A stretch of 64,000 nucleotides of DNA, taken from assembly GCF_000006565.2 (NCBI RefSeq), contig NC_031472.1, positions 2,598,227-2,662,226 of the forward strand, written 5' to 3'. Numbering within the stretch: the stretch's first letter is position 1; every line of letters begins with the position of its first letter. The position numbers were made by a program, and so were the translations under genes. Of the stretch, positions 34,801-46,800 are shown piece after piece. The DNA is from Toxoplasma gondii ME49 (Eukaryota > Apicomplexa > Conoidasida > Eucoccidiorida > Sarcocystidae). Under the pieces are notes generated by a model. The model was not told the origin of the DNA and did not search any database. It worked only from the letters and a program-made list of their open reading frames with translations.

Positions 34801-37115
34801 TCGTCTGTCTGCTTGACCCGGCGGGTCGAGGTGCGGCTTGAACTCAATCTCCACTCAAAGCTATTAGAGGTGTTACAACCTGTATTCAGTCTACTCAGGA
34901 GCACCCTTCAGAAATCGGGAATTCACCGCCATTCAGAAAAGACTAAAATGTAGGAGATCCAAAACGTGACCGTGTTGCTGAATAACGACAAGTAATCGTG
35001 CTGACCATCTAAATGGGTTACAGAACATAAAGTGTATACACAAATACATGCACAAGAACGTTGATTGCTGTCGTTCGTTCTATGGTTTCGTCATCGTTGA
35101 TTCTGTCATAGACTGAAACGTTATGAATCAACCTGGAGGCGCAGTTAGTCTTTGTTAGCCCTGTCAGCATTAGGACACGATGGATTCAGTCGGTCGCCAG
35201 ACAACACAAGTAACCCCCTGACAACCGATCGCGTCACAGTTACACGAGGAAAAGCGCATCTGTGCACTTGCGGTTCACGGCTCGTTTTTGCGGCCATCAA
35301 GTTTGCAAGTGTGGAACGGGTCACTGCACGTGATTAGTTATTTCGTCGATGAAAATCTTAACTACGGGCTTTTGTACCTGATGTGTCCTCTTTATGCCAT
35401 GACCTGCAGAGCGCTGCAGGATCTGGCGCTGCACACGAGATGACGGTTGAACGGTGGTTATCATTCACTTTCAAGAATCACCCTGAGGAACATCAGAAAT
35501 CATTTAACATTTTGTCTGTACTGACGGACCATTACATCGAGCCAAAGTGTGAACGTGCCGTCCTACGTGTATTATATCAATCTTTCGGTTTACACACGGT
35601 CGTCTGTCCTAGCTACCAGGTCACCACTAATTATCTGCATCATTTCGATACAGGGAGCTATCTGGTTCTCTCATACTACTCAACAAACCCAATCAAGCCA
35701 TTTTCCGGCCACAAAATCTGGTAACGGTGTTTTTCCGTGAATCAACACTATTACTCATTCTCAGGTGAGCGTTTGATCCCCACGCAGTGGTGTATGGATT
35801 AACAGAAAACTGAATGATCTTAATTCTTGAGGGCATAACCTTGCGGTTTTCTTCTGCAAATTGTTTTACTGACTATCTTGCATGGCCAAGAAATTAGCAT
35901 GGTAACGTTGGGGGAGGGAAGAAAAAAAATGATACAAGAACTGATAATCTGTTCACTTCCACATCCAATCCTCACGCGTCAACATTAACCGGCGGGTTGA
36001 ATCGATGTTTTTTTTCGGAGCCTATGGAATTCGGCAGGAGCGTCTGCAATTCAGGAGACAGTGTGGTCTGCGTGACAGAGGTCATGTGGTTCCACTAAGC
36101 AAAAAACCGGTTACTCTGACTTCCTTAATATTTCCACGTGCCGGCGACATCCGCTGTTTTTTTGTCTGTCCCATTTCTTGATAGATTCATTCAAATATAC
36201 TCAACAAGGTCCTGTGCACTAGAAGTCAGTCCCGTGCTGTGCCGTACACGTCCGACTTGTTGATTGCTCAATAAAGGTATCCTTCCATATGAGGCCTTCT
36301 GAGCAAACCACTAACTTTTTGGGTCAGGAAAACAGCATAACCGTAAGTGGCCCTTTCGCGTGTCCGCGTTCATTCTCCGGTACGAACCGGCGAAGACGTG
36401 TTACAAAGTATGTCGAGTAAAGGATAAAGGATTCGCCGGTTCATAATTGTGTGTGCCTCATCAGACCGGTTTTTACGCACCGCAGCTCGAATGTGTGGTG
36501 CGCACGTTCAGATTTTCAAATTGACGACTCATGTATGTCGTATTTCGTAATTAACCCGATAGTCCTACGTTGCATTCTCCCTGGGCGTGCGCTGGTCCGT
36601 TTCCGCGGTCGAGTTTTGGATTCCGCTGCCAGTGCATGCGGCTGCTGGAAAAACGGTACGGTACTTGATCTGCATGCAACATGAAACGATGGTTCCTCGC
36701 CAACGCTCGGGTGATCCATCTGCCCAACAGAGTAAAATACAGTGGAGTACCTACTATAACGCGCCATTTCTTTCCTCCTTGCCCCTCGTGGTCCTGACAA
36801 CCTGAAACGGACGATCAGGCCACAAGGCTGAGAGTTTGCGTCGCCGGGCAGGTTCTTGTGTTGTATGCAGACATAATTATACTCGGTTGAGAGTACAGTC
36901 TGAACTCTTTGGATCATCTCTTCTCTTTTCGGCCCACAAAAAGAATTTGATCACAAATAGCGTGTGAATGCCACGTCAGGTTGGTTCCTGAATCTTCTGA
37001 TTTATTCCGACTCGACAAGACTGTATGGAGATGCATACTGCAATTCATCGTCATTGCCAACCATAGCAGCCGCTTATCTTGATTCACCAAGCGAGGAGAT
37101 CTTTACCAGGCACTC
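34801..37115. other. Coding-poor spacer, 2.3 kb
   Basis: AT-richer than the genes around it, with only short frames (for example 35383-35724 plus and 36516-36917 minus) that lack partner exons or known features. It probably contains the 3' UTR of DRC2 and the promoter of the S6 gene. Confidence 0.5.
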
Positions 37116-38306
37116 ATGGGCAAATGGCGGTGGCCGCCTGCTGCCACTGTGCGCGCCCTCGCCTCATTTTTTTGTTGCGCAGTTTCTAGTAGAACTTTGC
37201 TAAGATTTTGGTTCAGTCACTGCAAGATCTTGTCACTTGTGAAGAACCGAAAGTACATGATGGTGTTTTACGAGACATTTGTGCTTTTTTCCAAGCGCGT
37301 TCAACGCGCTGACATTCGTCAACTACTGAAGCAGCAAGAGGCCCTGATTACCAAGCACCACGGCAGCATGCTTGCCGTTCGCGACCTCGGCTGGCGAAAA
37401 ACCGCCTTCAGGTCAGTCAGAAAAATAGAGCTGCCTTCACATTGAGACACATGCTCACCGTCGCCTCCTTTCTACTGTGTTGACACCGCCTCTTTGGCAG
37501 AAGCCTACTGCTGCTCTAGGAACAGAGAAGACCGAGCCGCTGTGTGCAAGCGGGGAGCGGCACTTTTTTGGTTGTCAGACACTTTTTGCTGACTTCTTCT
37601 ACATTTGTTTTCCTGCATCTGCGTCTTTATGCGACTGGAAGATAGTGGTGAGAATATGGCGATGCCTTGCACGACGTGCGCACATGCATGACTGAATTCG
37701 CATATATATTTATGGTGCATACGTATACATACTTACACAGACCTACGTGGTAGGCTACATTCATCGCCATCGGTGCTGACCATGGTGATAAGATTGTAGT
37801 CCTTGCTCAGGGCAGTCTTTCGGGTGCGAGGCCTCTTCTAATGTAGTGATACTGGCTGGTTTTTCTGGACTCCTTGTGGGTCATGCACGTACTAAACAGC
37901 GACGTCACCATGACAGCGGACCACTGTATACATTAGTTTGTGTGTCGTTCACCCGGTATTCCCTTGAAGGTCTTTTTGACGAGAGACAGCCTGCCTTTAA
38001 GAAACTGCATGTTTTCGAGGACCATTTTGTATGTATTTGCTTCTGTGTTTGATGGGGACCCTTTTGACTCTCATCCACTTCCCGGTTGGTTTTTTCTTTC
38101 GGCTTCGCAGAGTTATCAAGCCGCGCCAAGGCATCTTCTGGTTTGGGCGCCTTTTCTACTTCTCGTTTGGAGCGAACCCTGCGGCCATTACCGAGATGTC
38201 TCAATCTCTTCAGTCAACCAATGGTGTCTTAAGGCATGCGACAGTACGCATGAAGAAACGGCATAACTTGATGACGTACAACCACCACATCCACGCCAGA
38301 GACTGA
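37116..38306 (+). CDS. Organelle ribosomal protein bS6, probably mitochondrial, 2 exons
   Basis: Exons 37116-37411 (donor AG|GTCAGT) and 38111-38306 (acceptor TTCGCAG|A); phase 2 agrees and the sum gives 163 residues. From about residue 48 the protein reads like bacterial S6: an MVFYETFVLF first strand, an Arg/Gln-rich helix, DLGWRKTAFRVIK (family DWGxRxLAYxI), FYFSFGANPAAITEMSQSL, and GVLRHATVRM (family VLRxxxxRx). S6 binds the platform of the small ribosomal subunit together with S18. The first 47 residues are rich in Arg, Ser and hydrophobics with no acidic residue, as expected of a mitochondrial presequence. Apicoplast import cannot be excluded. An alternative start is the ATG at 37257, giving 116 residues and no presequence. 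The intron is 699 bases. Confidence 0.8.
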
Positions 38307-38824
38307 GGCGAACGGATTGCGCATTGTACACAAAAAGTACGGTCTTATGATGACAAAACGCCTCTTGTCGACTTATTCGTTTTTGAGGAAAAGCATGACA
38401 TCTTGCTCTTACGCGGATTCGTTTGAGCACGTGCTGGCCGAAGAACGTGAATCTTTCTTCAGTCGGTGTGAAGAGTTTTTTTATAAAGTCTGAGTCTCTT
38501 TACAGCTCTGTAGGTAAATGCTTGAATGCCATAAAACAGATATAGTCGGGCACTCTGCGACACGCACATGTCTCGTGGCAACGCTTGTGCTGGAGCTCTA
38601 AGGAACACAATCAGCCAAGTGGTTTCTTTTTTGACGTTTCCAGTGAGGCGTTAGCGACACCAAGCTCGGGTCGCGACTCCTGATGTTTCTTGCCCCCTCG
38701 TGGCGTACTTGCTGCACAGTGGAGCTGCACTTCTCTGACAAAAGAAAACGTTCACTTCGATTCTTTCGTTGCCTTCCCAGTTTGAACGTCAGTTAGTCTG
38801 CCTAGTGGATCATCGCAACACCCA

Positions 38825-39110
38825 TTAATATTCGTGATCTGCGACAGCACCTAGAAATGACTGAAGTGCACTGCGCGTGAACGCACTCAACAACCAGACC
38901 CCCTCGTGCGGAACCTAGAAAACAGAAACAGACATTTATTGGTACGTGGCGGGACACGTTTTGAATCAACCATTGCTTTCTGCGCACTACCTGCTGTCCT
39001 TTCAAAAAGTTGACTTGAAGAGCTTCCTTTCCCCTGACGCCGGACCTACGGCTTTCAGCGACCAAGGTCCAGAGGAATACGTGAAATGCAGGATATCCTC
39101 TCATCGACAC
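38825..39110 (-). CDS. Possible small two-exon gene, 69 residues
   Basis: On the minus strand, exon 39110-38991 starts MSMRGYPAFHVFLWT and ends at CAG|GTAGTG. A 76-base intron ends in a textbook TTTCTGTTTTCTAG, and exon 38914-38825 ends in TAA. Phase 0 fits and the product would be 69 residues, with a semi-hydrophobic start and a basic middle (ESRRSGVRGKEALQ). I do not recognise it. It may be a complete small protein, perhaps organellar, or the last two exons of a gene beginning further right; a possible acceptor, CACCTACAAAG, lies just upstream of its ATG. The neat intron is the main support. Confidence 0.35.
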
Positions 39111-40893
39111 CTCCTTTGTAGGTGACAGCTAAACGAGGCGTATGCTTCGTCGTTGAATTGTGGTACATACCGAACTTGAAAATTGGCGTTACACAAACAA
39201 CCGATGGCCTTAGTGATACCGTTGAAGCTGCTTCATTGAACTCCAGATCCCTTGTTCACAATTCACACCCATAATACTAGACTGCCTGCTCACTGGCACT
39301 GCTTGCAGAATGGAGTGGAGCTCGTTAACCGGTTTCGGCGTAGCAGTTTATCTTGGTTTTGGCTGCGGGTGTTGTCACGTCTGGACTGTGTAGACGGTAC
39401 ATTTACACTTTCCCCTCCTGTCAAACCAGTTTCTACTAGCGGCCTACCGTAATTGCCGCTCGCTAAATCCGAGTTCAAAATGCGGTCCGCAGAACATAAA
39501 CATGTTTAAAACGACCCTGCCGCACCCGGGGAGGGGGGTGAAGAGGTCAGAATTCCCAACCATTATCAGGTGTGCGCGTGAACCATGAAGTCATGATGTT
39601 GCAGTCAGATCTCAGAACCTCAGAAATTTTTGAATAAAGACAAGCGATATAGAAAGATGAACCTGTTTCCTACTGAGAATTCAACCACCTCAGGTCTCTA
39701 ATTGAGGCCAACTTTTCAATCGTGTCTTGTGGTGTGTGTACACATCGCCGATTGGCAATCCGTGCCGTGCACTCCAGTGGCCAGCGCCCTGCTGTTTTTA
39801 CTGAACTACCATCGGAGAGACAAGAGTCGCTTTATTCCTCCAGAAAACATGGAATGCTTGAACATAGATGCAACTCCTTTACTTTGCTCCCTATCCTTGG
39901 GTGAAAGCTAGCTGTGAAAGTAAATTGTTTGTCGTCTCCGTGACATGCATCTGCGGGCAGATTTCGCGCGAAAATCGCCGCGAGCGGGTGACCGAGGCGG
40001 GAGGGGCGGAAACGGCTTTCGAGTTCTTCAGTTTCTCTCCCAGGAGGGTCTCGGTGGGTGGGAGCAGGAAGAAAGAGGAGGAGCGGGAAGTGTGAAAAGG
40101 ACATTCTTCTGATTACGGGACCAAAGCACACTTGCTGATTTTTTCCACCAAAACCTCTAATTGTTTTCTCCACAACTGCGCAACTGCGGTGAGTTCGCCC
40201 GTTAACCTGCTGCTTGGCGCATCTCGCCCACCGGCCCTAGGTGACACACCTTTGTCTTTGAACGCTCCGCTAAACCTGTATACACACACGAGCTCGGTTG
40301 ATATATATTATGTGCGTACGCATGTGGTGTCGTTCCTTTCTGTTGCGCTCCCCCATCTGTTGGGTACTCTTTCCTTCTTTCTTACAAGGATTTCTCGTTT
40401 ATTTCATCCACATCCTGGTCCCCATGTCAAAGGACGACTTCTCGCCCCCTCCAGGGTCGAGGGGGCTAGAGGTTTCGCTGTGCTGTTGGTGACTACGGCG
40501 GTGACCCGTGCCACCATGAGCCCTATTTTTCCTCATTTCAAGCGCTAACTCCGAAGAGCCATTTGTACTCAGTCCGGACAAGTTTTTTTCTCGGAATTGC
40601 CCGTGTTGTCTCAGCGTCTTGAAGACAAGGGCTCGACCCTGGCCACGCCGTCAAGCGACTCTTTGTGCTTTGTTCCCTTCTATTCACCCTTCTTTGTCAG
40701 AACCTTCTATCCTCCCCTTTCTGGTGTCTTGGGAAGTGGGAAATGCACGTGACACTGCACCAAATCGGCCTGCAGAGGACGTTCTCGCAGGGAAGTTAAC
40801 AGGCAACCAGACCAAGAACATCACACGCTCCTGAGGCGTCCCATCGCCGTTTGCGGCTCTGCCTTCCTCTCGCTGTCCTTTCCCTTTAAGAAG
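39111..40893. other. Spacer upstream of the 2865-residue protein gene
   Basis: No exon is supported. The stretch is C/T-rich on the plus strand towards 40893, as expected for a promoter and 5' UTR of the gene starting at 40894. Short frames on both strands are not conserved-looking. Confidence 0.5.
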
Positions 40894-43800
40894 ATGTTTG
40901 AGGACATATCTCCGTGGCCCTCGCCTCCTGGCTTCTTCGCAGGCGAGTCCGCACACGGGGCATCCCGAAGAATGTCCACGCTGCCCCCGGGCCTGGTCGA
41001 GTTTTCTCCGCTCCTGTCGCCTTCCTCCGCTCCTCTTCCCCACTCGCTCGCGACTCTGACGGGCCATCCTACCAATTGTGCCTTTCCTGCCTCTTCTTTC
41101 TCTCCCGAGATAGGAGCAGGGCCATCATGCACACAGGGGAATTTGGCAGCCCGGCAGAGACTCCAGGAGATAAAAGAGCTCGATCTGCTGCAAAGAGAGG
41201 AGAAAATCCAGCGTCAGCTGACGCTCTTGCAAGAGGAGCAGAGACAGAGAGAGGCTGCGCAGGAGAGAGGCGGGTTCTTGGGGGAAGAAACTGTGCTGCT
41301 GGGAAGAAACAACAATGCTCAGAGCGGAGGGGCGGCAGACTTGGAGAAAAAGCAGAAACAAGGAGCAGCTGGAGTATGCCCTCCACGTGGAGGGACAGAG
41401 GCTGGACCTTCCAATACTTCTATTAGTGGTGGGGGATGCCAGAGTGCATGTCATCCATCAGCAGGAGAGAAAGGTCACGTTAGAGTCGAAATCTGTGGAG
41501 ACCGACAACTCTTGAATGCCGTACACAGCACGCATCATGGCTCCGGCATCTCTGTCGAGGGAAGTTTCCCGTTCGGAACCCATGTTTCAGGCTGTGGTGG
41601 GGAGTCGCAGCGAAAGAAAACTGGAGACGACATACGGGGTGTGTCTCTTGGCAGGGCCAGAGATGACCATACACATGCGGTGGGGGAGGTCGAGAATATA
41701 CAGCATTGCAGTGACGACAAGAACAGGTAAGAAATGCCCACGTGGCCTCGAATCTCGTCTTTCTAACTCTCCATGCTTTCACAGCGCCGAGCTCCTCCGT
41801 GCTTCTGCCCTGATGGTTCTTCCTTCTCGTTTTTCGGGGCGCCAGAGGTCCTTCGTGATTTCTTCCCCTTTGCCTGCTTCTTCCTGTGTTCACTCCCTTG
41901 CGTCTGCTGTAAAGGGGCGAATCATGAAAGATATTTTCATGGGGATGACGCGAACGTCAGTCATAGGGGGTGAGTCGAGCCCCGGATAAATCAGTGACGA
42001 TGCATGCGGAGTCTCAACATTGGACTGGCGTACACGAAGACTACGAGGATGTGAACCGCGGGAGAACCCACGTGCCGTTGAGTTGCATATCTGGACGTTC
42101 GAACATACAGAGGCTGTACTCTTCCTAACGTTTGCTCTTGCTGCGAGTTTCAACGACGCAAGTCTTAGCCTTGCTCCTTTCCCGAAGACGAGACATCAAG
42201 TTCCGCTTGGGAGAGAAGATATCTTCACAACTTGAAATGCGGCCGACCACTGGTTCTGCCCTATTTGTCTGCCCTTTCTGCGTGTACAGGTTTCCGTCTA
42301 GACACTTTCCCTCGTTGTTGGATTCCCTCAACGACGACCCTTTGCCGCTTTCTTATCTGTGTGGCAACAGCTCCCTGTTCCTTTCGCCTTCCTCGCTGCT
42401 TTCTCTGGGATTTCTGGGGTCTTCTGGGGGTTCCCCGACAGATGCCTGCACACCGAATCCTTGTCTCGCCTCTGCGCCTCGCGCGCTGTCTTCGCCTCAG
42501 GGACCGGAGTCGACGCTCTCCTTCTCTCCGTCCCCGCCAAAGTCTACGCGCTCGCCGACGCTTCTCCAGTGTGAGTGGGCCACGGCGCCACAGCCTTTGT
42601 CTCCTTCACTGCGAGGCCTGACTGGTAAGCCTAACCAGGTAGAAGGGAGCTGTGGACCGGCGGCGAGAAGGAGCTTCAGTTGTCGGGACGGAATAGCCGC
42701 TCGCGGAAGAAGAGACTCGAACGGCCTCCAGCGCAGCTCGAGTGTGGCCCCCGGAGCCTCAAGTCCGGGGGCCGCAATTTTCGAGTTTAGTGCACGCGCG
42801 ATCGAGGAACGAGAGACGCCACAGAGCGCAGGTCGACAAGCTCTCAGCTACGTTCCCCCTTCGCCTCAAGCTCGGGATATCTGCCCGCCACACAAGCACC
42901 TGGCCCAGCAGCTGAAGCTGCGGGAGCGCAAGCAGCAGGAAAGGCTTCAGAGGCTCCAGCGGCAACAACTGAGAGAAGAGGAGAGGAAAAAACCCGTTAA
43001 GGAGCGGGGACAGTCCCAGAAGACAGGGGAAGCAATTCCTCCTCCAAGGGCCGGAAGAGTGCTCTCGGGGGGGGGGCGGGCGCGCATGCTCGCCACCTCT
43101 CCCGGCGCTTCCGGGACAGCCTCACGCACCTCCGCGGCGGCAACGATGCCTACAGAAAGGAAGGCCACACCCGGCGCCGTCACGGGTGTGTTACTTTCTC
43201 TGTCCGCACATCCAAGTGCGAAAACATCCGTTCCGAGCCTTACAGAGCGAGCGAGCGACAAACAGCGTACTCCGGGAGTTTCCTGTTCAACTCGCGAAGC
43301 TCGTCACGACTCGCGTTCTCGGCGGGTAACCGCCAGGCTGGTGGCACCCAAAGCTGGTACGACACACCACAGAGGTCTCCAAGAGGATCTGCCTCGCTCG
43401 AAAGCGACTTCTTCCAATGCGCGGCAACAAGCGTCCTTCGCTGTAGGCGAACAGATTGCGATGGTGCCACCGAGAACGGCAGGCGTGAAGAACGCCGCAA
43501 GCGCTACTCTCCGAAGAAAGGGTGCTGAGGACAAGGAGCGACAGGGTGGAATTTCTGGACACCTCGTATCGCATACGTTGCACCCGGACACGCGCTCAGA
43601 GGACAGATCAGTCTCACCTTTCGTAGGCACAGACGGAGGCACCTCAGCGTTCGGCTCCGCGTCTCTGGCCGACGGTGCTGGGTCCGCAAGAGAAGGAGAC
43701 TGCTCGATGACGAAAAGAAAAAGTCGAGAGGTGAAACCCTCAGTGCCCGCGCATTCCGCTTCTCCCATTCGCTTTTCAGCTGCATATGCGAAATCATGTA

Positions 43801-46800
43801 TCACGCCTACCCGAAGAAAAAACACAGGTAGAAAAATTGAAGCAAAGACAGAGTCAGGGACTGCTCTTGTTGTCTGCGCCAAGGGCCTACAACGCGCCAA
43901 GGGGACTCCCGTGAGGGAGAAAGGGCGCATCGAAGCAAATCCATTCGGAGAAAGGAGGAAAAACGAAAGTGGAAGAATTATTCAGCTAACAAATGTGTCG
44001 CCTGACGGAGAAGACGACTGCGAAATAAGGCTGCGCCAGATTCTCCAGAAACTCCGCGCCCGGCTGCTGGAAAGAAAGGCACCCAATGACGACGACAACC
44101 ACCCAAGCGGGGAAGTCAAGAGTGGCAGAAAGCGCGTGCCGGTGACTGGAGACACAGATGGACGAAGGACAACTGAAGAAGAGAGTCGTGGTGGCCGAGA
44201 CGATGCGCTCCGCTATGAAGAAGCCGCTGGGCAGGAACGCTATTCACTCGACCGCAACTCTCCGACTTTTGGTGCTATACGAGCCAAGAGCGGCGTAAGA
44301 AAAGAAGCACGACGTCTCTCCCCGAGTTCCGGGCACAGCGAGCGTGTGGCGACCCACCGAGAACCGATCTACGTAGAAAAGGAAGCTACTGAACGAGAGA
44401 CAGCTGGCGCCTGCCGTCGGCAGAGCGACAAGAAGGTATGCCAAGCCACGGGAAAAGTTCACACAAGAAGCAGCACTAATTCACGAGAACGCGAACTCAG
44501 TGAGACCGACTCCAGCGGCGACAGTGATAGCAGTGGGTGGAGTGTTGTGGAACATCTCCGGCGGATTCTTCGAGGGGAAGGAAAAAAGAGGAGACACGCA
44601 GAATCGGGCGTCTCTTCCACACCTTGCCGACGAGGAAGAGGTCAAGAAGCCCGCAAGCGAGAGTTCAGTCTCAGCAGCAGTGGCAACAGCGTCAGGGCCA
44701 GTGGCGGTAGCTGGAGACGACGGCGACGTCGGAGCGGAAGACGCGAGGCCACGCGTCTTCTAAAAAAGGCCTTGTGGCATAAAGATGAGGTGAGAGCATC
44801 TGCGACAGACTCGCGAGCTTGCGAAATGCGCGTCCTCTGCCTCGCCATGGCAGTACACATCAGAAAAGGACTGCGGGTCGAGCGCGTGCATATTGCGAGT
44901 GGCCTGTCCATCAGGCGATCAGCCGAAAGTTTGACACTCAAGCGACTAACCCATGCAGTACTTTTCCACACCCACGTGCGACTTACAGCTGAAATTGCGA
45001 CCTGTCTTAGGTGTCTCTAAGAGGATGGAATTGTGTTAACAGGTGACTGAGTGTAGACACTGACACTTCGTAGTGAGATGCGGAGACACTTTGCCCGGCG
45101 CCTTCTGGTGTCTGCGACCAAGGACACTGGGTGATAGCCAAAACAGCGAGTGGTTCCAGAAACTGAAGATAATCCATTACAAGGAGGCGATCGTGAGTGG
45201 CTCGAGCATGGGTGAAGAACTTTATCTCTGTAGCGGTTTAGAGGGCTGTTGTTTTACCTCTGTTCTGGTCGACACACGGGGGGCCTGGGTTCACTGCCGT
45301 TTCCATGGTTCATTCACAGAACCTTTGTCGCTGAAAACTGAATGCAGGGGTATAACCTGAAGTTGACAGCGTCAGTTTGGGCCCTCAGTGCGGATCTGCT
45401 CTTTCTTGCTTCTGCCGTAGTATGGTTACGGTACTGTTTGGCTCCGCATTTCGGCTTCCCTGTGATCGTTTTCCCACTTTCTGCCCTTGCGCTGTTTCGG
45501 ATTTCTTCTTTTCTCTCAATCTTTTCGTTGCTGTCATCTGTCAGATTTCTAGTCCTGCAAACGCGGAGCGGCACAAGAGGTCGTGTCGGTCGCGCTGGCG
45601 TTCGCCTTCGTCTTCACCGTCTTCTCACACCTCCAGCACTTCTCCTCGGCAATCGATATCTTCTCTTCTTTCCTCTTCTCTCCCTTCTTCTGTAAGCTCT
45701 ACCGTGTCGCCTCGCTCGCGGGCCTCGCCGTTGTCCGCGAGCTTTGCCAGCAGCATCAGCAGCAGCGGGTCGTCGCCTTCTCTGATCACGAAGTGGCTCC
45801 ACTACTCAGCGGCGCTTCTTCAGAGCCAGGGGAGTCTCACTGACAGTGGAGTGACGTGGATGCCTCCTCCAGAACAAACCTCGTCTCGTCCTGCAACCGA
45901 ATCTCAACGGAGAACTCGGGGAGAGAGGTACCTCGAGCTTTCAAAACCTGACCGTGGAAAAGAGACCTCCAATCGGGCACACAAACAGGGAGACAGGAGA
46001 ACAAAGAGAGGAGAAGAACGGAGACGGGGACGCGGCTCGCATTCAAGTTCATCCCGCAGGCTGCACGTAGCGGAGGGCTCCGTGTATAAGGCTAATGTGA
46101 TGACGGATTCAGGGGAAGACAGGCGAGCTGGGGAGAAGCGGAGTTACAACCCACTCACCGAGGATCCTGAGGAGGTCGTGCGTCGCATCAAGAAGCGCCT
46201 GGGGCTTCCGGTGTCTCCCAGGCGTGATTCTTCTCATCCCTCGTCCGTCCACTCCTCGCCTTCCTACGCCTCCTGTTCTCCCGGAGGCAACCGTCAAATG
46301 AAACGCAATGGAGGGACCGAAAGAGTCGCGATGGCCAGAGCCGGTAGACTGCAGGTGCGTCTCGCTGAGGAACGGGAGAAAGGACACTCGCTCGACACAG
46401 ACTCACTGTTTCCCAGTACCGGGAGGGCGGGCGTGATTCGGGATCCCAGGGAGCAGCGCCGAGGAAAAAGAGACATGCTCTTGAGTGGAGACAAAGGTGT
46501 GTCTCTCCGTGTCCACAGTTCCCCAAACATCCATTCTTTCGAAACTGGCGAGGGCTCCACAGGGAGAAATGATGGCTCTCGTACTCCACGAGGGTGGCAG
46601 CCACTCTCCAGTCTGTCCCTCTCTCTGTCTTCGTCGTCGGTGACCGGTTCGCCTTCGACGCAAGCCGACACGGGTCCTGGTGCGAAACGAGAGTGCGGAC
46701 GCGAGGTCGCGTTCCCTGTCTCGGATCGCCTTGAGCAGGACAAGATGACTCGCGACCGCCTGCGTCTTCCGAGCTCCGGGAGCCTTCATCTGTCTCTATC

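Noticed and set aside
42132..42289. Start of the 962-codon frame as the true N-terminus of a gene
   Set aside because: The frame opens with a non-ATG codon and the phase-matched acceptor at 42289 links it to the exon starting at 40894.
45377..45544. In-frame extension upstream of the third exon of the 2865-residue gene as a separate gene start
   Set aside because: The segment is the pyrimidine-rich end of an intron with a strong CTGTCAG acceptor whose phase matches the donor at 44789.
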